64,000 nt of DNA from Liolophura sinensis (lineage: Eukaryota; Mollusca; Polyplacophora; Chitonida; Chitonidae), in the NCBI RefSeq assembly GCF_032854445.1, contig NC_088298.1:4148160-4212159 (forward strand), read 5' to 3'. The notes under the pieces are model-generated. The model saw nothing but the letters and a program-made list of their open reading frames with translations. It had not been told where the DNA came from and searched no databases. This document shows, piece by piece, positions 1 to 11,012 of the stretch (positions within the stretch are counted from its first letter, which is position 1; every line of letters begins with the position of its first letter). The position numbers were made by a program, and so were the translations under genes.

Positions 1-1170
1 CCAGAGAGGCGTTTATATGCACAGTCAGCGCTCTGCTGTTCTCTAGCGTAAAGGATTTCTGTATGCTTATATAGTGCAAGGAAGACGGTGGGATAAGCAG
101 TGGCCATTTTGATGGTACCAAAACTTGGACAAACGAGGCTACATTTTCTTTACATGCCTGTACATTGACATTATGTAAAGCTGTACAGAAAACTGGATAA
201 TGATAAACAAATATTACATATCAATGGAAAATTTAAAAAAAACATGGCCGCCATTGGATTTAGGGACAAGGTTAGCGCAGGAGCTTTCCCTCAACGGAGG
301 ATGTGTAAAACTACTCAATTCCGATTCTGTCAGCGCTTCGAGGGCGACTCAGACGCGGTTCCAAACGCAGGTCCCATGTGGTGACAATATTTTCCTATTG
401 CAAGTAATCAATTCAAAGGCAGAAATTGAACGACTAGAGATTTACGTTCTCCAAAGACTTGCCGTGTTAGAGCACAGCTTTATAGTCATCTTCGCTGAGC
501 TCCACTTTCGTTCTGAGCCCTGTCGCCCAGGGACGCTACAATTATAGACACGAAACATTTCCGGGAATCGGTCTGAAAGATAGATTCCTTAAGCCGCAAA
601 CAGGTGGTCCAAAGGAGGGTCTGGTCATTCTTTTGTCCAGCACAACGCTCTTAACAAGCCGGGTCGATGCTGACCAGTGTTAACGTCCTCGACCTTTTTT
701 CTCCCAAAGCGTCGCAGAACGCTTGTATGTGGGATGGCCACTAATGGTCGAATCGTTAAGGATTTCAGGCCCATTTGGACAACCGGAATGGTGTGGCTAG
801 ATCCATTCAACACCGTACTCGGCTAATAGCCATAAATGTCTCTGGGCAGATTGAATTTCCTCAATGCATGATGAGGCTTTGTCAACGGAACCAACAGGTT
901 TATATCATATAATGTATACAGTAGCACTACACAAGCGGACATGCCTGGACGGTGACATTGTAAAACGCGGTATTAGAGAACGCACCAAAGCATGATTACA
1001 GACTTCTCTCATGAAAGGGAGGTAGAAAAGGTCGTTTTGCCAAATTAGCTTTCGAGTCACTCAATCTGCGTACATGTTGTGCTGTGATTGATACTTCAGA
1101 TATTCATGGATTTATAGATTTTATTGATGTTTAATACTGCATGATTTCATAAACTTTTCACTTATACTTA
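1..1170. other. Unique non-coding sequence
   Basis: No repeat family, RNA gene or convincing exon is visible. A 115-codon open frame (200-547, +) has no recognisable domain, signal peptide or biased composition and is probably a chance opening. Confidence 0.5.
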
Positions 1171-1177
1171 TGTTTAA

Positions 1178-1500
1178 GATTGGAGTAAACCCCTGTGCCT
1201 ATTAAACCACTGGCTTTCGCTAGGCTCTTGACAAGCCTCCTTGACATTAAACCGCAAGCGCATACCAGCGAGAGTTGGATTCCAACCTGAGGCCTCACTG
1301 GTCTGGTGCCGTTTGTTTACAGACAAACAACGCTTGAGCGAATGAACAAGAACAGGCCAAATACACCATACGAAAGCACTAGTATAATTCTTTAAGACGT
1401 TTATTCATTGATTTATTATTTCATTTATTTGCACCATTGTTCACACAATCAGGGTGCCCAGGGTAAATCTCGACCGCGTTTGGCAAGCTTTTGAAGCACT
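1178..1500 (-). repeat. Degenerate SINE-C relics
   Basis: The string 'TTAAACCACTGGCTTTCGC' at about 1203, and 'CCCAGGGTAAATCTCGACC' with 'TTGGCAAGC' at about 1458, match in reverse orientation the 3' half of the SINE-C copies at 13.54 kb and 63.7 kb ('CCAAAGGGC..TGGTTTACTCC'). Both pieces are heavily diverged and lack a clean head. Confidence 0.35.
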
Positions 1501-1705
1501 AACCCACGACATGTGCACCACATATTGATGTACATAGTGATAAGCGACACCACAAACGGCCACACACGACCGTACCGTCGTCGATCGCTTATTATCACAC
1601 AATCTCTACTAACAGTGACGGCAGCTGGTGTTTACGAATCCTCTGTCCAAGGCCGGAGTAGAACCCACACCTCCTGCACAAGCTGGGATGCATTTAGCGA
1701 TTGAA

Positions 1706-1932
1706 AGGTCGGGGCCTCCGTGATCGAGGTGGTAAGCGTGCCAGCGCGGCACAATGATCTCACGTGCTTCTCTCCAATGCGGCATCTGTGAGTTTAAGTC
1801 TAGCTCATGCTAGCTTCCTCTCCCTGGGAAGGTTTGTCAGACTCTGCCCGGTTGCTTCCCACAATAATGCTGGCCGCCTTCGTATAAGTGAAACACCCTT
1901 ATTTAAACGGCATAAAATACCAATCAAAGAAA
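1706..1932 (+). repeat. SINE-A copy, near full length
   Basis: The head reads 'GATCGAGGTGGTAAGCGTGC', with a B-box-like 'GAGTTTAAGTC'. It is followed by the middle, the 'TAAGTGAAA' tail and 'AAATACCAATCAAAGA'. Part of the middle ('GGTCGTGGGTTTCC') is missing. An open frame on the opposite strand here is only a shadow of the element. Confidence 0.8.
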
Positions 1933-2295
1933 TGACTGAATAAATATCTGAATTAATATCTGCATTATTTATGCAACTCACGACTTTGTTAATGTACATA
2001 TGGCGATCATTCTACCTGATACCAATACAGATCTGGGACCAGCTTCTAATTAACAGCATCGGCCAATTTCCTTCGATTTCGCCTCTGAAACCACCTGCGC
2101 CATTTCGTCGATTTTCGTATGTGGGTCAAGGTCGAAAAAGCATTGTACAGAAAAGTCAGGTGGATATCTTGGGAAACACGGGATTTTGAATGAGGTAATG
2201 ACAATATGTTATACATGTTTTCATATTACAGACTACCCAAAGCAACGATTGCGGAGGCATCCTTTATGTATATATAAATATGACCCCAAACAGTA

Positions 2296-2522
2296 AGTGA
2301 GTGAGTGCTTGGTATTTAACGTCGTACTTAACGATTTTTCAGTCATATGACGACGAAGGAATCCTTAAAGTGAGCGAGTGAGTGAGTGCTTAGGGTTTAA
2401 CGTCGTACTTAGCAATTTTTCAGTCATATGACAACTAAGGAATCCTTAGAGTGAGTAAGTGAGTGAGTGAGTGAGTGCTTGGGGTTTAACGTCGTACTTA
2501 ACAATTACCGAGTACAACGAAT
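2296..2522 (-). repeat. Three tandem SINE-B tails
   Basis: Three head-to-tail copies of the reverse-oriented SINE-B 3' end begin near 2296, 2371 and 2453. Each starts with GTGAGTGAGTG-type repeats, then 'GCTTGGGGTTTAACGTCGTA' and 'TTTCAGTCATATGACGAC' (truncated in the third). The unit is about 75-82 bp, and no head or body is attached. Confidence 0.85.
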
Positions 2523-2561
2523 CATTGGCGTAAAGGATTCTAAATAGGAACGGTCATTAGC

Positions 2562-2802
2562 ATTTCAGCGCTACGCAATGACTCATGAGTCTCTCACCAA
2601 TGCGGTCGCTGGGAGTTCATGTCTAGCCCATGTTGGCTTCCTCTCCTGCCAGCAACATGCGGATGACCGAGGGTTTCCCCGGGATCTCACCGGTCCACCC
2701 ACCCCCACCCCGCCACCCCCCATCATATTGCTGGCCGCCGTAGTATAAGTGAAATATTCTTGTGTTCGGCGTAAAACACCAATCAAACAAATAAATATAT
2801 CA
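2562..2802 (+). repeat. SINE-A copy, near full length
   Basis: It runs from 'CGCTACGCAATGACTCATGA' through the B-box-like 'GGGAGTTCATGTC' to 'GCGTAAAACACCAATCAAAC'. A C-rich expansion (CCACCCACCCCCACCCC type) interrupts the middle. The A/T tail is (AAAT)n. Confidence 0.85.
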
Positions 2803-3041
2803 AATACTAACGACAGTGAGGTACTTGTTGAAACTACTAAATACGACATAACACAGTGGGTATAGAAGAACGTACTACAATTGTATATGACCCAAAATGG
2901 CGATTGATAGATCTGCCATTTGGTGTAACACTGTGTTTATACAAACGGAGTGAAATTGACATCATACTTGGTGTATAGAACCCGAAAGAGTGGCGACAGA
3001 ACAATATTTGATACCACAATGTTGATCACCTAAACCACCCC

Positions 3042-3238
3042 GAGTATTTATGTATTTATTTATTTCACGACTATTTTATGCCGTTCTCAAGAATATTTTA
3101 CTTACACGACGTTCTCCAGTATTATGGCACATGCGAGGAAACCGAGCAGAGCCTGGAGAACCCATCCGTAGGTTGCTGGCAAACCTTCCCACGCACAGCC
3201 GCGAACCCCGATTAAGACGGCGTGGCATACATAGTGTA
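3042..3238 (-). repeat. SINE-A copy, truncated head
   Basis: Reverse orientation: TATTTATTTATT tail complement, then 'CGTTCTCAAGAATATTTTAC', then 'GAGCAGAGCCTGGAGAACCC' and 'GTTGCTGGCAAACCTTCC'. The tRNA-like head is lost or too diverged to see. Confidence 0.75.
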
Positions 3239-3719
3239 GTCAAGTCTCGTCTAGTCTAGCCAAATAGCTTCGGTGGTCATTGATGGAAGTTCGAATTTAA
3301 AAACATGCCGGACGTTGGTTTGACTTGTTCGATCCAAACGTTTAAACAATTTTGCTGTTAAGAGATGGTTTACTGATGTTGGCTTTGACTTGTCTATACA
3401 CTTCAGATGACTTCGGGAATCCCTGTATACCGAATATATGAACGGTTTCGAGTTGTACGTGTCAGTGAAGTTTAAAGCATGAGATGAAATTGCTACCTAT
3501 GAACAGTGAGGCCTCAGACGCAAGTTAAGCTTTGGCTGGTTTAAATCAAGAAGTTTGCCAGATTTCTGGTGACAGGCGGTGATTTGCCCGTTGGCATTAT
3601 GGTTAACTCAAACAATAAAGCTGGACGTCACGATCTGTGTGAAAAATTCTACCTTATTCATTTCTCCGCGCCGGACATGTGTTATGCGGATAATGAAGAG
3701 TCCGTCGGTTGGGCTGCGG

Positions 3720-3945
3720 CTTTGAGTCAGGACGTGTTGGGGTTTTCCCCGGTCTCTGTCCAGGTTTCCTCCATCCATAACGCTGAATGTAGTCGTATCT
3801 GTTCAGTATCCACGAATAATGCCTTAAACCCCTATCTTCCTGCAGGCACTGCCCGGTGTCCTCCCACTATTAGCTGGCCGCCGTCGTATAAGGGAAATAT
3901 TCCGGAATGCGGAGTAAAACACCACTTAAAAATAAATCAGTTACT
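3720..3945 (+). repeat. SINE-A 3' half with internal duplication
   Basis: Two partial copies of the middle lie next to each other ('TTTTCCCCGGTCTCTGTCC' at about 3742; 'CACTGCCCGGTGTCCTCCC' at about 3848), followed by one tail ending 'AGTAAAACACC'. A 126-codon open frame across 3569-3949 is mostly SINE and is not a gene. Confidence 0.65.
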
Positions 3946-4703
3946 TTAACCCCAATCAAATGAATCACGAATTCAACAACTAAGAGAAATACAGTTAACT
4001 TTTACAGTTTTTTAATGCAAAAAAAAGTTGAAATGTGAGTGTGTTAGAGTGAATGTACTAAAGGAAACGGAATCTCTAGTAAGACATCGGCTGTTGCGTG
4101 ACTGTCAACGTTATGGGCTTTCGTTTGTTTTATCGCTAATGGCTACTGCATCATGGGGACATGAGCTGGAGGACTGTGTAAACGAGTTAATGGAAAAACA
4201 GTGATCGTGTTAACGCCCGGTGATAAAACATCATTCCTACTAAATAAACGGAAAAGGACTTTTTACATCATTTGTCTAAGTATACATATATACTACGAAA
4301 AGTCAGACTGCGGGAAGTAGCGAAAGGTAATAAAATAAACCTCAGTGGATGGATGCCCTCAGGTTTCGCCTGATAACCTGGAAATTGTCGTTGGAGTCTG
4401 CTTGCTTGCCTTGTTAGCATTTTAATGGAAGGTGCATTTGGTGAAAAGTAGATTGCGCGGGGTTGTTTTTTTTTTCACAAGTGAGTTTGTCAGTCAATAA
4501 CTACGCTTTTTCCGGCCCAGCCAGTCAGTTCACACGCCATTTGTTCTCTTCTTTGAGCTTGAAAACGTGGCTTGGGGTAGATATACTTGCTTTTCGAACA
4601 AACATTATGTCTACATTCAACCTCCTCAAGAAATTAAATTTTTTCACAGTTTTCTTCCTTTCCCTAAAGGAACAGTATCGTTGAGCAGAGTGATATAGGT
4701 TTT

Positions 4704-4768
4704 ATTTTTTTGATTGGTGTTTTACGCCGTACTCAAGAATATTTCACCTATACGACTGCGGGAAATGG
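4704..4768 (-). repeat. SINE-A tail fragment
   Basis: 'TGATTGGTGTTTTACGCCGT' and 'ACTCAAGAATATTTCACC' are a clean reverse-oriented 3' end, cut off after about 60 bases. Confidence 0.75.
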
Positions 4769-4769
4769 G

Positions 4770-6127
4770 TTTCAAAATTAATATGAAATATAAGTTAGAT
4801 AAGAGCAAAGCATTGTTATGTGTGCTGAAAGACAAATTAATAGCTCTTTGTAGTCAATTTATAGATGTTTCTTATATTGTATAAAATTGCCATATACACT
4901 GTTCAGACATCATCAGCTTAATGCACGGATTTAGGACTTTCAATAATGCTATTTTAAGTAACTATTCTGAGTGTTTAAGTGTATTTGACTTTATTTGCGT
5001 TTAATCTTTAAGCGGTTTCGCGTTTTTAGATTACGCCAATCCACCGGGGATAGGCCGTAATTTAAATTTATGCCAACCAGCCCGCTAATTATCAAATCGT
5101 TTAAATCTAGCACCAGTCTAAGCCCTTCAATCCCCTACCCTCCACCCCACCAAGCCTAACCCGGGGCTCCTTGCCTCTGTTAACCAACTGTCTCCGGCCC
5201 TGAGACTTTTGTCTCACACTATTATTGCCCAGCAAGCCTCTTCCGTCTGTGCTCCTAGAGCTGATTATTGGGATTATACTGCAACAATACAGACCGATGC
5301 GCAAATTAAAGATCGTAATTTGAGCCACCATAACGTGACATTTCTGAATGACAGCAGTTCCAATGGGACTAAAAACAATTTGCTTTGAAATCACCCTGTT
5401 TTCTCTCTCTCCATCACAATTTTCGTTAAACGCGATCGTAGCTGTCACATCTGTCACGGAAAGTGAGCCTCCGGTGAGACCAAACACAAAGTCCACAGCG
5501 AATCGAAGACGTGTTAGAATGCAAACTTGCTCCGACAGCCTAAGATGTTTCGTAATTATGCTAAGGGGATCGTTCGTCTTAATAAGAATGAATTTTAAAT
5601 CAGTTGCTGGAAGATCTGGGTGATCCCAGAAAGCTGCATGTACAATTTAACCCTTGCGCACTCATGCCCCGTTTCCCCATTATTTGATTCCCAATGTGAC
5701 TTACAATTCCAGCCACCAAGCAGGATATAGTAGAATTTATTATAGAACATGTTCACTACCGCTAACAAAAATCATTATCGAAAGTTTCGTGTCATTTTTA
5801 TAAGTACCAGTTCATGCTTCGGTCTTCATTTTTCTCAAATGTTGTCACAGTGGAAGAGATTTTAGATATAAACAAGGTCGTTATAAACACCGACAGCTTT
5901 TGTTTTATAATCGTAAAAAAAACACGATAGATAATAATGGGATTTTATCCAAAGAAAATCCAGACGTGTTAGAATTTACAGGTTGTCAGGCACCTGCTGA
6001 TTTACAGTGTAAGCCCCTTACTCATTGACCCGGAAGGTTCGTTTGGTTGAAGGGTGGTTATACGAATTTGTGTTTCGATGAATAGATTTATCTTATTCAT
6101 GCTTTACGCCTATATGACCGGAGTTAA
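4770..6127. other. Unique spacer
   Basis: No dispersed repeat or array is recognised. Open frames on both strands around 5107-5623 overlap each other and carry no domain, so I treat them as chance. Confidence 0.5.
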
Positions 6128-6485
6128 ATCCTTTATTTTATAGGGGTTAAAGGCCGTTCTCAAGAATCTTTCACTTCTATGACAGTGACTAGTTTTAATG
6201 GATGGAGAAAACCGGAAAACCGGAGTGCCCGGAGCAAAAAGATTCGCTGTCCTAACTAAAGTTGGCTTTGAATCAACATCTGTTACATCCTATAAAGCAA
6301 ACTCGATTTTAAGGACTACTTTCTCTTCGGTCGTTCGTGGGAAAGTCTGTCAGCATCCTATGAATGGTCGTGGGTTTCTCCCGGGCTCTGTCCGGTTTTT
6401 CTCCATCATAATGCTCGCCGCCGTTGTATATGTGAAATATTCTTGCGTACGGCGTAAAACACCAAATCATATAAAAAAAATACAT
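6128..6485 (+). repeat. SINE-A fragments
   Basis: A short reverse-oriented tail relic (about 6128-6190, 'CCGTTCTCAAGAATC') precedes a plus-oriented 3' half (about 6335-6485: 'GGTCGTGGGTTTCTCCCGGG', then 'GTACGGCGTAAAACACC'). The 111-codon frame at 6198-6533 is composed largely of this SINE. Confidence 0.75.
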
Positions 6486-7690
6486 TTAAAGGATACTTGC
6501 CCTAATATTATATCAGACAGTCTCAACTTCTAGTATCTTTTAAAGAAGAAGAAAATTTAAATATCAATCAAATACCATTGAAAAGGGTATGTATTTCCTC
6601 GCAGGTGCACTCCATAAAAAATTCTAATATGTACCTCAAGTTGATAAATTATAAATAAAGTCAGCGCCAACATCCGCTGTGGGCGACTCCATTTTGCCCA
6701 AGAACTAGTCCTGAAGTCTTCTGTGTTAGGAGGAGAATTGCCGGCGGAAACCGCCGAAGTGCTGTCCGTACATTTCCGGTAGAACTCTTCTTCCCAGAAG
6801 GTAGGAAACTGTACAGTTCTTTTTCCGCTTGACGCTCGGGAAACCGGAATGTTGGACGTAGGTTTCGAGTTTTAACGACTCTCACTGGCTGAGGGGCAAC
6901 ACACCCCCTGCATAAATTACAGGGTGTTAAAGATGGAAGACGACATTGATTCAGCGATTTATGCCATCTTTGCCGTTTTCAAGCTTTACGTGTATGGCGA
7001 GGAAAAATCGCAAAATTATGCAGCAGGCACCACCAGATAGAAAAAAATGTGCTCTTTTCAGCCTATAGTGTCATGTTTTAAAGTTTTCTTCTCCTTTAAA
7101 ATTATTTTCTCGTCAACGATCAATGTAACCCATATAGTTCCATGCAGTCTCAATTTCACTGATGAATTTTCCCGCCAAGTGAGCATAGCGTCATTTTGGT
7201 CATGCATGTACATCAGCGTTCCAGTTCACCACTTTGTTCATCCATCTTGCTTTATCAGATCTGGCCCTTCTCGACACTAATTCAATAACTGTTGAGACAT
7301 GTGTAATCTCATTGGTCCACAGCTGTCAAACAGGTGCACAGTTCATCCAATCAGCGTTAATCTCCTAACAAAAGGTGGTCATCCGAAACCAGTGCTGGCC
7401 TTTGGGGTCAACTCCAGTATTATGGTCACTTGACAGAAGTCTGACCGCGTGAAGTGGACAATGGTCAGCCTCAGGGTAAACCTCCCATTATTTACACGCA
7501 CTGGTGGGGTTTAGGAGTTGAAGAAAACATCGCTGGTAAATCCAGTTAAGCCAAAAAGTGAACGGGCAAATGTCATTATCCCTATAATTAACATAGAGAG
7601 CGTGGAACTTTTCCTGATGACGTTTAGGAATCATGAGATCTTTGGTTACACCGCAGACTGTAACATACGATGTAGGCCCACACCATATGT
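6486..7690. other. Unique spacer
   Basis: A faint SINE-C-like stretch may lie around 7390-7490 ('CAGGGTAAACCTCC'). Otherwise no feature can be supported. Confidence 0.4.
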
Positions 7691-7705
7691 CCAAAGCTCC
7701 ACCGT

Positions 7706-7812
7706 CTGTTTGTCGCCGTCACAAGAAGACACATTACATGTACACACACCTGTCTACTCGTCATATGACTGAAAAACTGTTAAGGACGACGTAAAACCAA
7801 GCATATATACAT
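7706..7812 (+). repeat. SINE-B 3' fragment
   Basis: 'TACTCGTCATATGACTGAAA' followed by 'GACGACGTAAAACCAAGCAT' is a plus-oriented SINE-B tail. The segment upstream with 'CACAAGAAGACACATTACAT' also matches the body-tail junction of other copies. Confidence 0.75.
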
Positions 7813-8023
7813 ACAACGTCAATTTGACTGCTTTTGTAACAATGGCAGTGAAAGACAGAACATCCCTGGTTTCCATGTGAACAAAGTCTTGCATAAGAAC
7901 ATGAAATAAGTAAATAAATGAATGTAATTATTGTTGTACGACGTAACATTACAAAAATGGACGCTCTTGCTCGTTTTAAATTCATTGACCGTCAGGCTTT
8001 TTATTGAGCGAGTATTCAATACT

Positions 8024-8106
8024 GTCAATGAATAAATACCCACCAATAAATATCCACCAATGAATAAATATTAACCAATGAATAAATATTTACCAATGAA
8101 TAAAAG
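8024..8106. repeat. 18-bp minisatellite
   Basis: About five units of 'CCAATGAATAAATATTTA' type. Successive 'CAATG' or 'CAATA' starts lie at 8026, 8044, 8058, 8076 and 8094, so most spacings are 18 bp with one 14-bp unit. Confidence 0.85.
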
Positions 8107-8221
8107 GAATAATAAGCGGATGTTCCGGACTTAATTCTCTCTCCGGGTTAAGTAAATCATTTTCTGGCTGGCTGTTTCACTACTTCAATGCTTGACACCA
8201 AGCTTACATTCTGGAGAAAAG

Positions 8222-8493
8222 ATTAGGTTAAAGAACTAAAAAAAATCTGAGTTATACAACTGGGCTAATTCAACTCAAAAAACTGGGTCATATGACCAGA
8301 TCAGCTGAGTCATATGACTTATCTATGAGTCATATGAGTCATGAAACTTATCTGGTTTTATTCCTGGCTCACTTGGTTAATCGGAAAACTCACAGTATTT
8401 TTTCAACACTCAGCTGATCTGCTTATATGACTCAATTTTCTGAGTTTAATTAGCCAGATTGTATAACTCAGATTTTGAGTCAATTGACCTAAA
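8222..8493. mobile_element. Foldback (MITE-like) element with 88-base arms
   Basis: Left arm about 8222-8310, right arm about 8408-8493. The inner 66 bases of each arm (8245-8310 and 8408-8473) are near-complementary: left 'ATCTGAGTTATACAACTGGG', right 'AGATTGTATAACTCAGAT', and the GATCAGCTGAGT end pairs with ACTCAGCTGATC. The outer 20 or so bases still pair with gaps. The 97-base loop has repeated ATGAGTCATATGA motifs. There is no coding capacity, so any movement would be non-autonomous. I saw no clear target-site duplication. Confidence 0.8.
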
Positions 8494-8582
8494 TATTTCT
8501 ATCAGTGTATGTAAAGAGACAAGTATAGGACATGTTCATGCCGTGTCGGTGACTGGGGTCTGTATAAGTTGCTAGTATATAT

Positions 8583-8660
8583 TTAAGCTTTTAGGGCATG
8601 AGCAGTTAGAATAAAATCCTCACCGAGGCTATTGTCGCATTCGGCAAATCGCAAAGAATA
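8583..8660 (+). repeat. Rep-E fragment
   Basis: 'AGCAGTTAGAATAAAATCC' followed by 'CACCGAGG' matches the left end of Rep-E. The remainder is not recognisable. Confidence 0.5.
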
Positions 8661-9540
8661 TATGATCAATATAAATTCACTCGAGTGCCCGCCATCTCTG
8701 GCGCTCTGCTGCGTAACTGCGTTTAATCCTGATTGACCAGTGCCATATAGGGGCAGTTTAACTACGTATCGCCACGTTAAAGCCGTAAACATTTTCAAAG
8801 CACAACTAAGATACCTGTATAACACTGAGCACGATTTGAATATATTCTCATTACACTAACGCGCCCAGAACATCCCTAACGCCTTTCATCCATCACTCGA
8901 AAGTGTTGTCGGCACACTTCACTGTACACGACTCTTTCCTACCTTCCTGCTTCTATGACCTTTTAGTTCCATAATGGTGGCTTCTGTTTAACGTCGGTTT
9001 GAGAATGGACGTTGCGATTAGTGACCAGGAACGTCCTTTTTGGTTTATACCATTGGTATTTTAATATGTTGGTGACATCGATTTGATATTGTTCTGCCAA
9101 CGGCGTTTTTCATCTGACAATGGGCGCAGTTTGACTTCCACACTAATTCCCCACAGACCACAAACCACAGTGTAAGAGATGGTCAGTTTACACGTGCAGT
9201 GATAAATCGATATCGATCTGTCGTGCTAACGAGGTGTTGTAAGCCATACCTTGACACCTGTACACCCCCTGGACATCAAAGATAGCCAGTGTTTTAATGG
9301 CCGTGCCACTCTGAGCTGCTTTCACAGGTCGATATAGGCGCATCTGTCTGCTCGACGTTCACTGGTTTGTGTTTAAAACGGGTGCAATCACCGGTTTGGA
9401 ACTGAATACCAAACGATAGAGCACTCGTGTTCTTTCTGTACAAATGATCCTATGTATTTTTATGTTGTAATGCTTCGCGAAATCCCGTCGCTTTCGTGAT
9501 ATTTTCGTAGAAGCCGAATATCACTTATTGTTAAACTGTG
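8661..9540. other. Unique spacer
   Basis: No array, SINE or exon is recognised. Confidence 0.45.
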
Positions 9541-9690
9541 TATGTATTTACATGAACAGTTAGAATAAAACCTTCATTGAAGTAAACTGACAAGAGGTCG
9601 CATTTCACCGGATCATCTGCATGCCTACACTATCAACCTCTCGTCTCTCCTCTGGTTTTATTCTCTACATGGTAGTCTTTTATACTTGCT
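9541..9690 (+). repeat. Rep-E copy
   Basis: Left end 'CATGAACAGTTAGAATAAAA', then 'GTAAACTGACAAGAGGTCGC', right end 'CTCTGGTTTTATTCTCTACA'. The core AGAATAAAACC appears near both ends in opposite orientation. There is no tRNA-like box. Confidence 0.75.
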
Positions 9691-9821
9691 AAATCCGCAT
9701 GCATCTAAATTTATGAACACACTTCAGTCTTTTCTGACTTGTTTTTTTCTTGTTTGTGAAATGTTTTGAATAACAAGTGCAATGTTTATGGAGCAAAATA
9801 CGTCTCGCGTTCACGCGCAGA

Positions 9822-10079
9822 ACCGGAAGTTTTTATTTCACGCATACACATCGACCTGAGATCCAAGGTTTGGCATCGCGTGATGAGACCTAGAAAATGG
9901 AAGAAATAATGGAACGTTCCCGCAAAAGAGACTGTCATTATCACCTCGATGATGGCGTGCGAGAGAGTTGTTTCTCTTAGGGGCTTTGTCTTAAAAGTTA
10001 CACCGGAAGTGAATCCATTATACGACTTCCGATGGTCCATCACATTTGAAACCCGAAACCGCGCGTAAGGACTTCCGGT
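9822..10079. promoter_or_regulatory. Cluster of three ETS-type sites
   Basis: The 9-mer ACCGGAAGT occurs exactly at 9822-9830 (+) and 10002-10010 (+), and as its complement at 10071-10079. It matches the high-affinity ETS-family core. The surroundings are unique and free of repeats. Whether this is a promoter or an enhancer cannot be decided. The micro-ORF at 10173 lies just downstream. Confidence 0.45.
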
Positions 10080-10172
10080 CTGCTGGTTATCATCTTAGAC
10101 AAAACTCCAACCACGCGTAATGATATTTTACAAGATTACTATCACCGAGGAACTGTTTGCAGGAATAACAAC

Positions 10173-10283
10173 ATGTCCCCAAAGCTAACAAAAAGCGCCA
10201 TAGCCAGTCCTGTGGAGAGAATGAAAAGGAAAGTCAACATAATCCACGGACCAGCCATTGAGCGATGGTTGAATCGTCTCTGA
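10173..10283 (+). CDS. Possible short exon or 36-codon micro-ORF
   Basis: The frame opens at ATG 10173 and stops at TGA 10281. It encodes 36 mostly basic residues, starting MSPKLTKSAIASPVERMKRK and ending in R-W-L-N-R-L. A plausible splice acceptor ('AACTGTTTGCAG') ends at about 10161. In frame the exon would add two Asn before the Met. The sequence is unique and lies about 100 bases after the third ETS-type site. I do not recognise the product. It could be the C-terminal exon of a gene, a micropeptide or chance. Frames this short are common by chance, so the case rests on composition and context only. Confidence 0.15.
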   Translation: MSPKLTKSAIASPVERMKRKVNIIHGPAIERWLNRL

Positions 10284-10340
10284 TTCGGCGATCCCAGACG
10301 ATTTTATGAGGCCAGGACTTAAAGGATTGTCTGGAGCGAC

Positions 10341-10362
10341 CCTCGGGGGCTTTGTCCCGAGG
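10341..10362. other. Short perfect hairpin
   Basis: CCTCGGG (10341-10347) and CCCGAGG (10356-10362) form a 7-bp GC-rich stem with an 8-base loop, in the same unique block as the ETS-type cluster. Confidence 0.4.
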
Positions 10363-10589
10363 CTAGCCGTCGATTAAGCGCGGACCTAACAGAAGACGGA
10401 TCGCCGCAACATTCGACAAAATTATATGACTCATGACATAACCTTAGCGAGACCCGTCTCTTCCTCTTCTCGCTGGCCGCTTCCAAAAATAGCTCGCCAT
10501 TGTTTGTTGTCGCGAGTGAAGGGCTCTTCCAATTGAATAATGTCAGGCCGTATAATTATTCCTCCTTGGCTGGACTACTCCAGACTGAG

Positions 10590-10720
10590 AAGGGCTCTAA
10601 AATGTCATCCGCAGTTTGTGACTCCGCTAAGCGTTATCACTGTTCAGGAGTTCGAATCTTACCACTGCCATGTCTTTTTCTTTTTTTAATCTTTTATCCA
10701 ATATATATCCATATATTGGA
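10590..10720 (+). repeat. tRNA-like SINE relic
   Basis: 'AGGAGTTCGAATCTTACC' near 10650 fits a polymerase III B box (GGTTCGANTCC-like), followed by a T-rich stretch. The A box is not clear and the family is not assigned. Confidence 0.35.
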
Positions 10721-10919
10721 CTGTATCAGTGATCAGTAAAACATTAAATCGGATAGGTGGGGATTTTTGCTCAAAAACATTTAAAAATATATCCTATTTT
10801 TGCATTATATAAATTACATGTAATGTTTGATGTCAGCAGGCCTATACTGTGACCGGTGGAAATTCATGTGTGGTGCAGATTGTTTGGTGTAAGTATACTG
10901 TAACTGTGTACGCTCATGT

Positions 10920-11012
10920 CTGTATGATGCCGGTGTACTGTGAGTGGATGGAGCGTCCCTCCAGTGTCTTGAGTATTATCCTTCACTGAGGCGGCACCTA
11001 AAAATATGCCTG
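10920..11012 (+). repeat. SINE-B body fragment
   Basis: 'GATGCCGGTGTACTGTGAGT' and 'CCTTCACTGAGGCGGCACC' match the central body of the copies at 11.7 kb and 50.6 kb, without head or tail. Confidence 0.55.

Noticed and set aside
2296-2522. CRISPR-like or operator repeats
   Set aside because: The units are SINE-B 3' ends found singly elsewhere in the window.
3569-3949. 126-codon frame
   Set aside because: More than half is SINE-A sequence.
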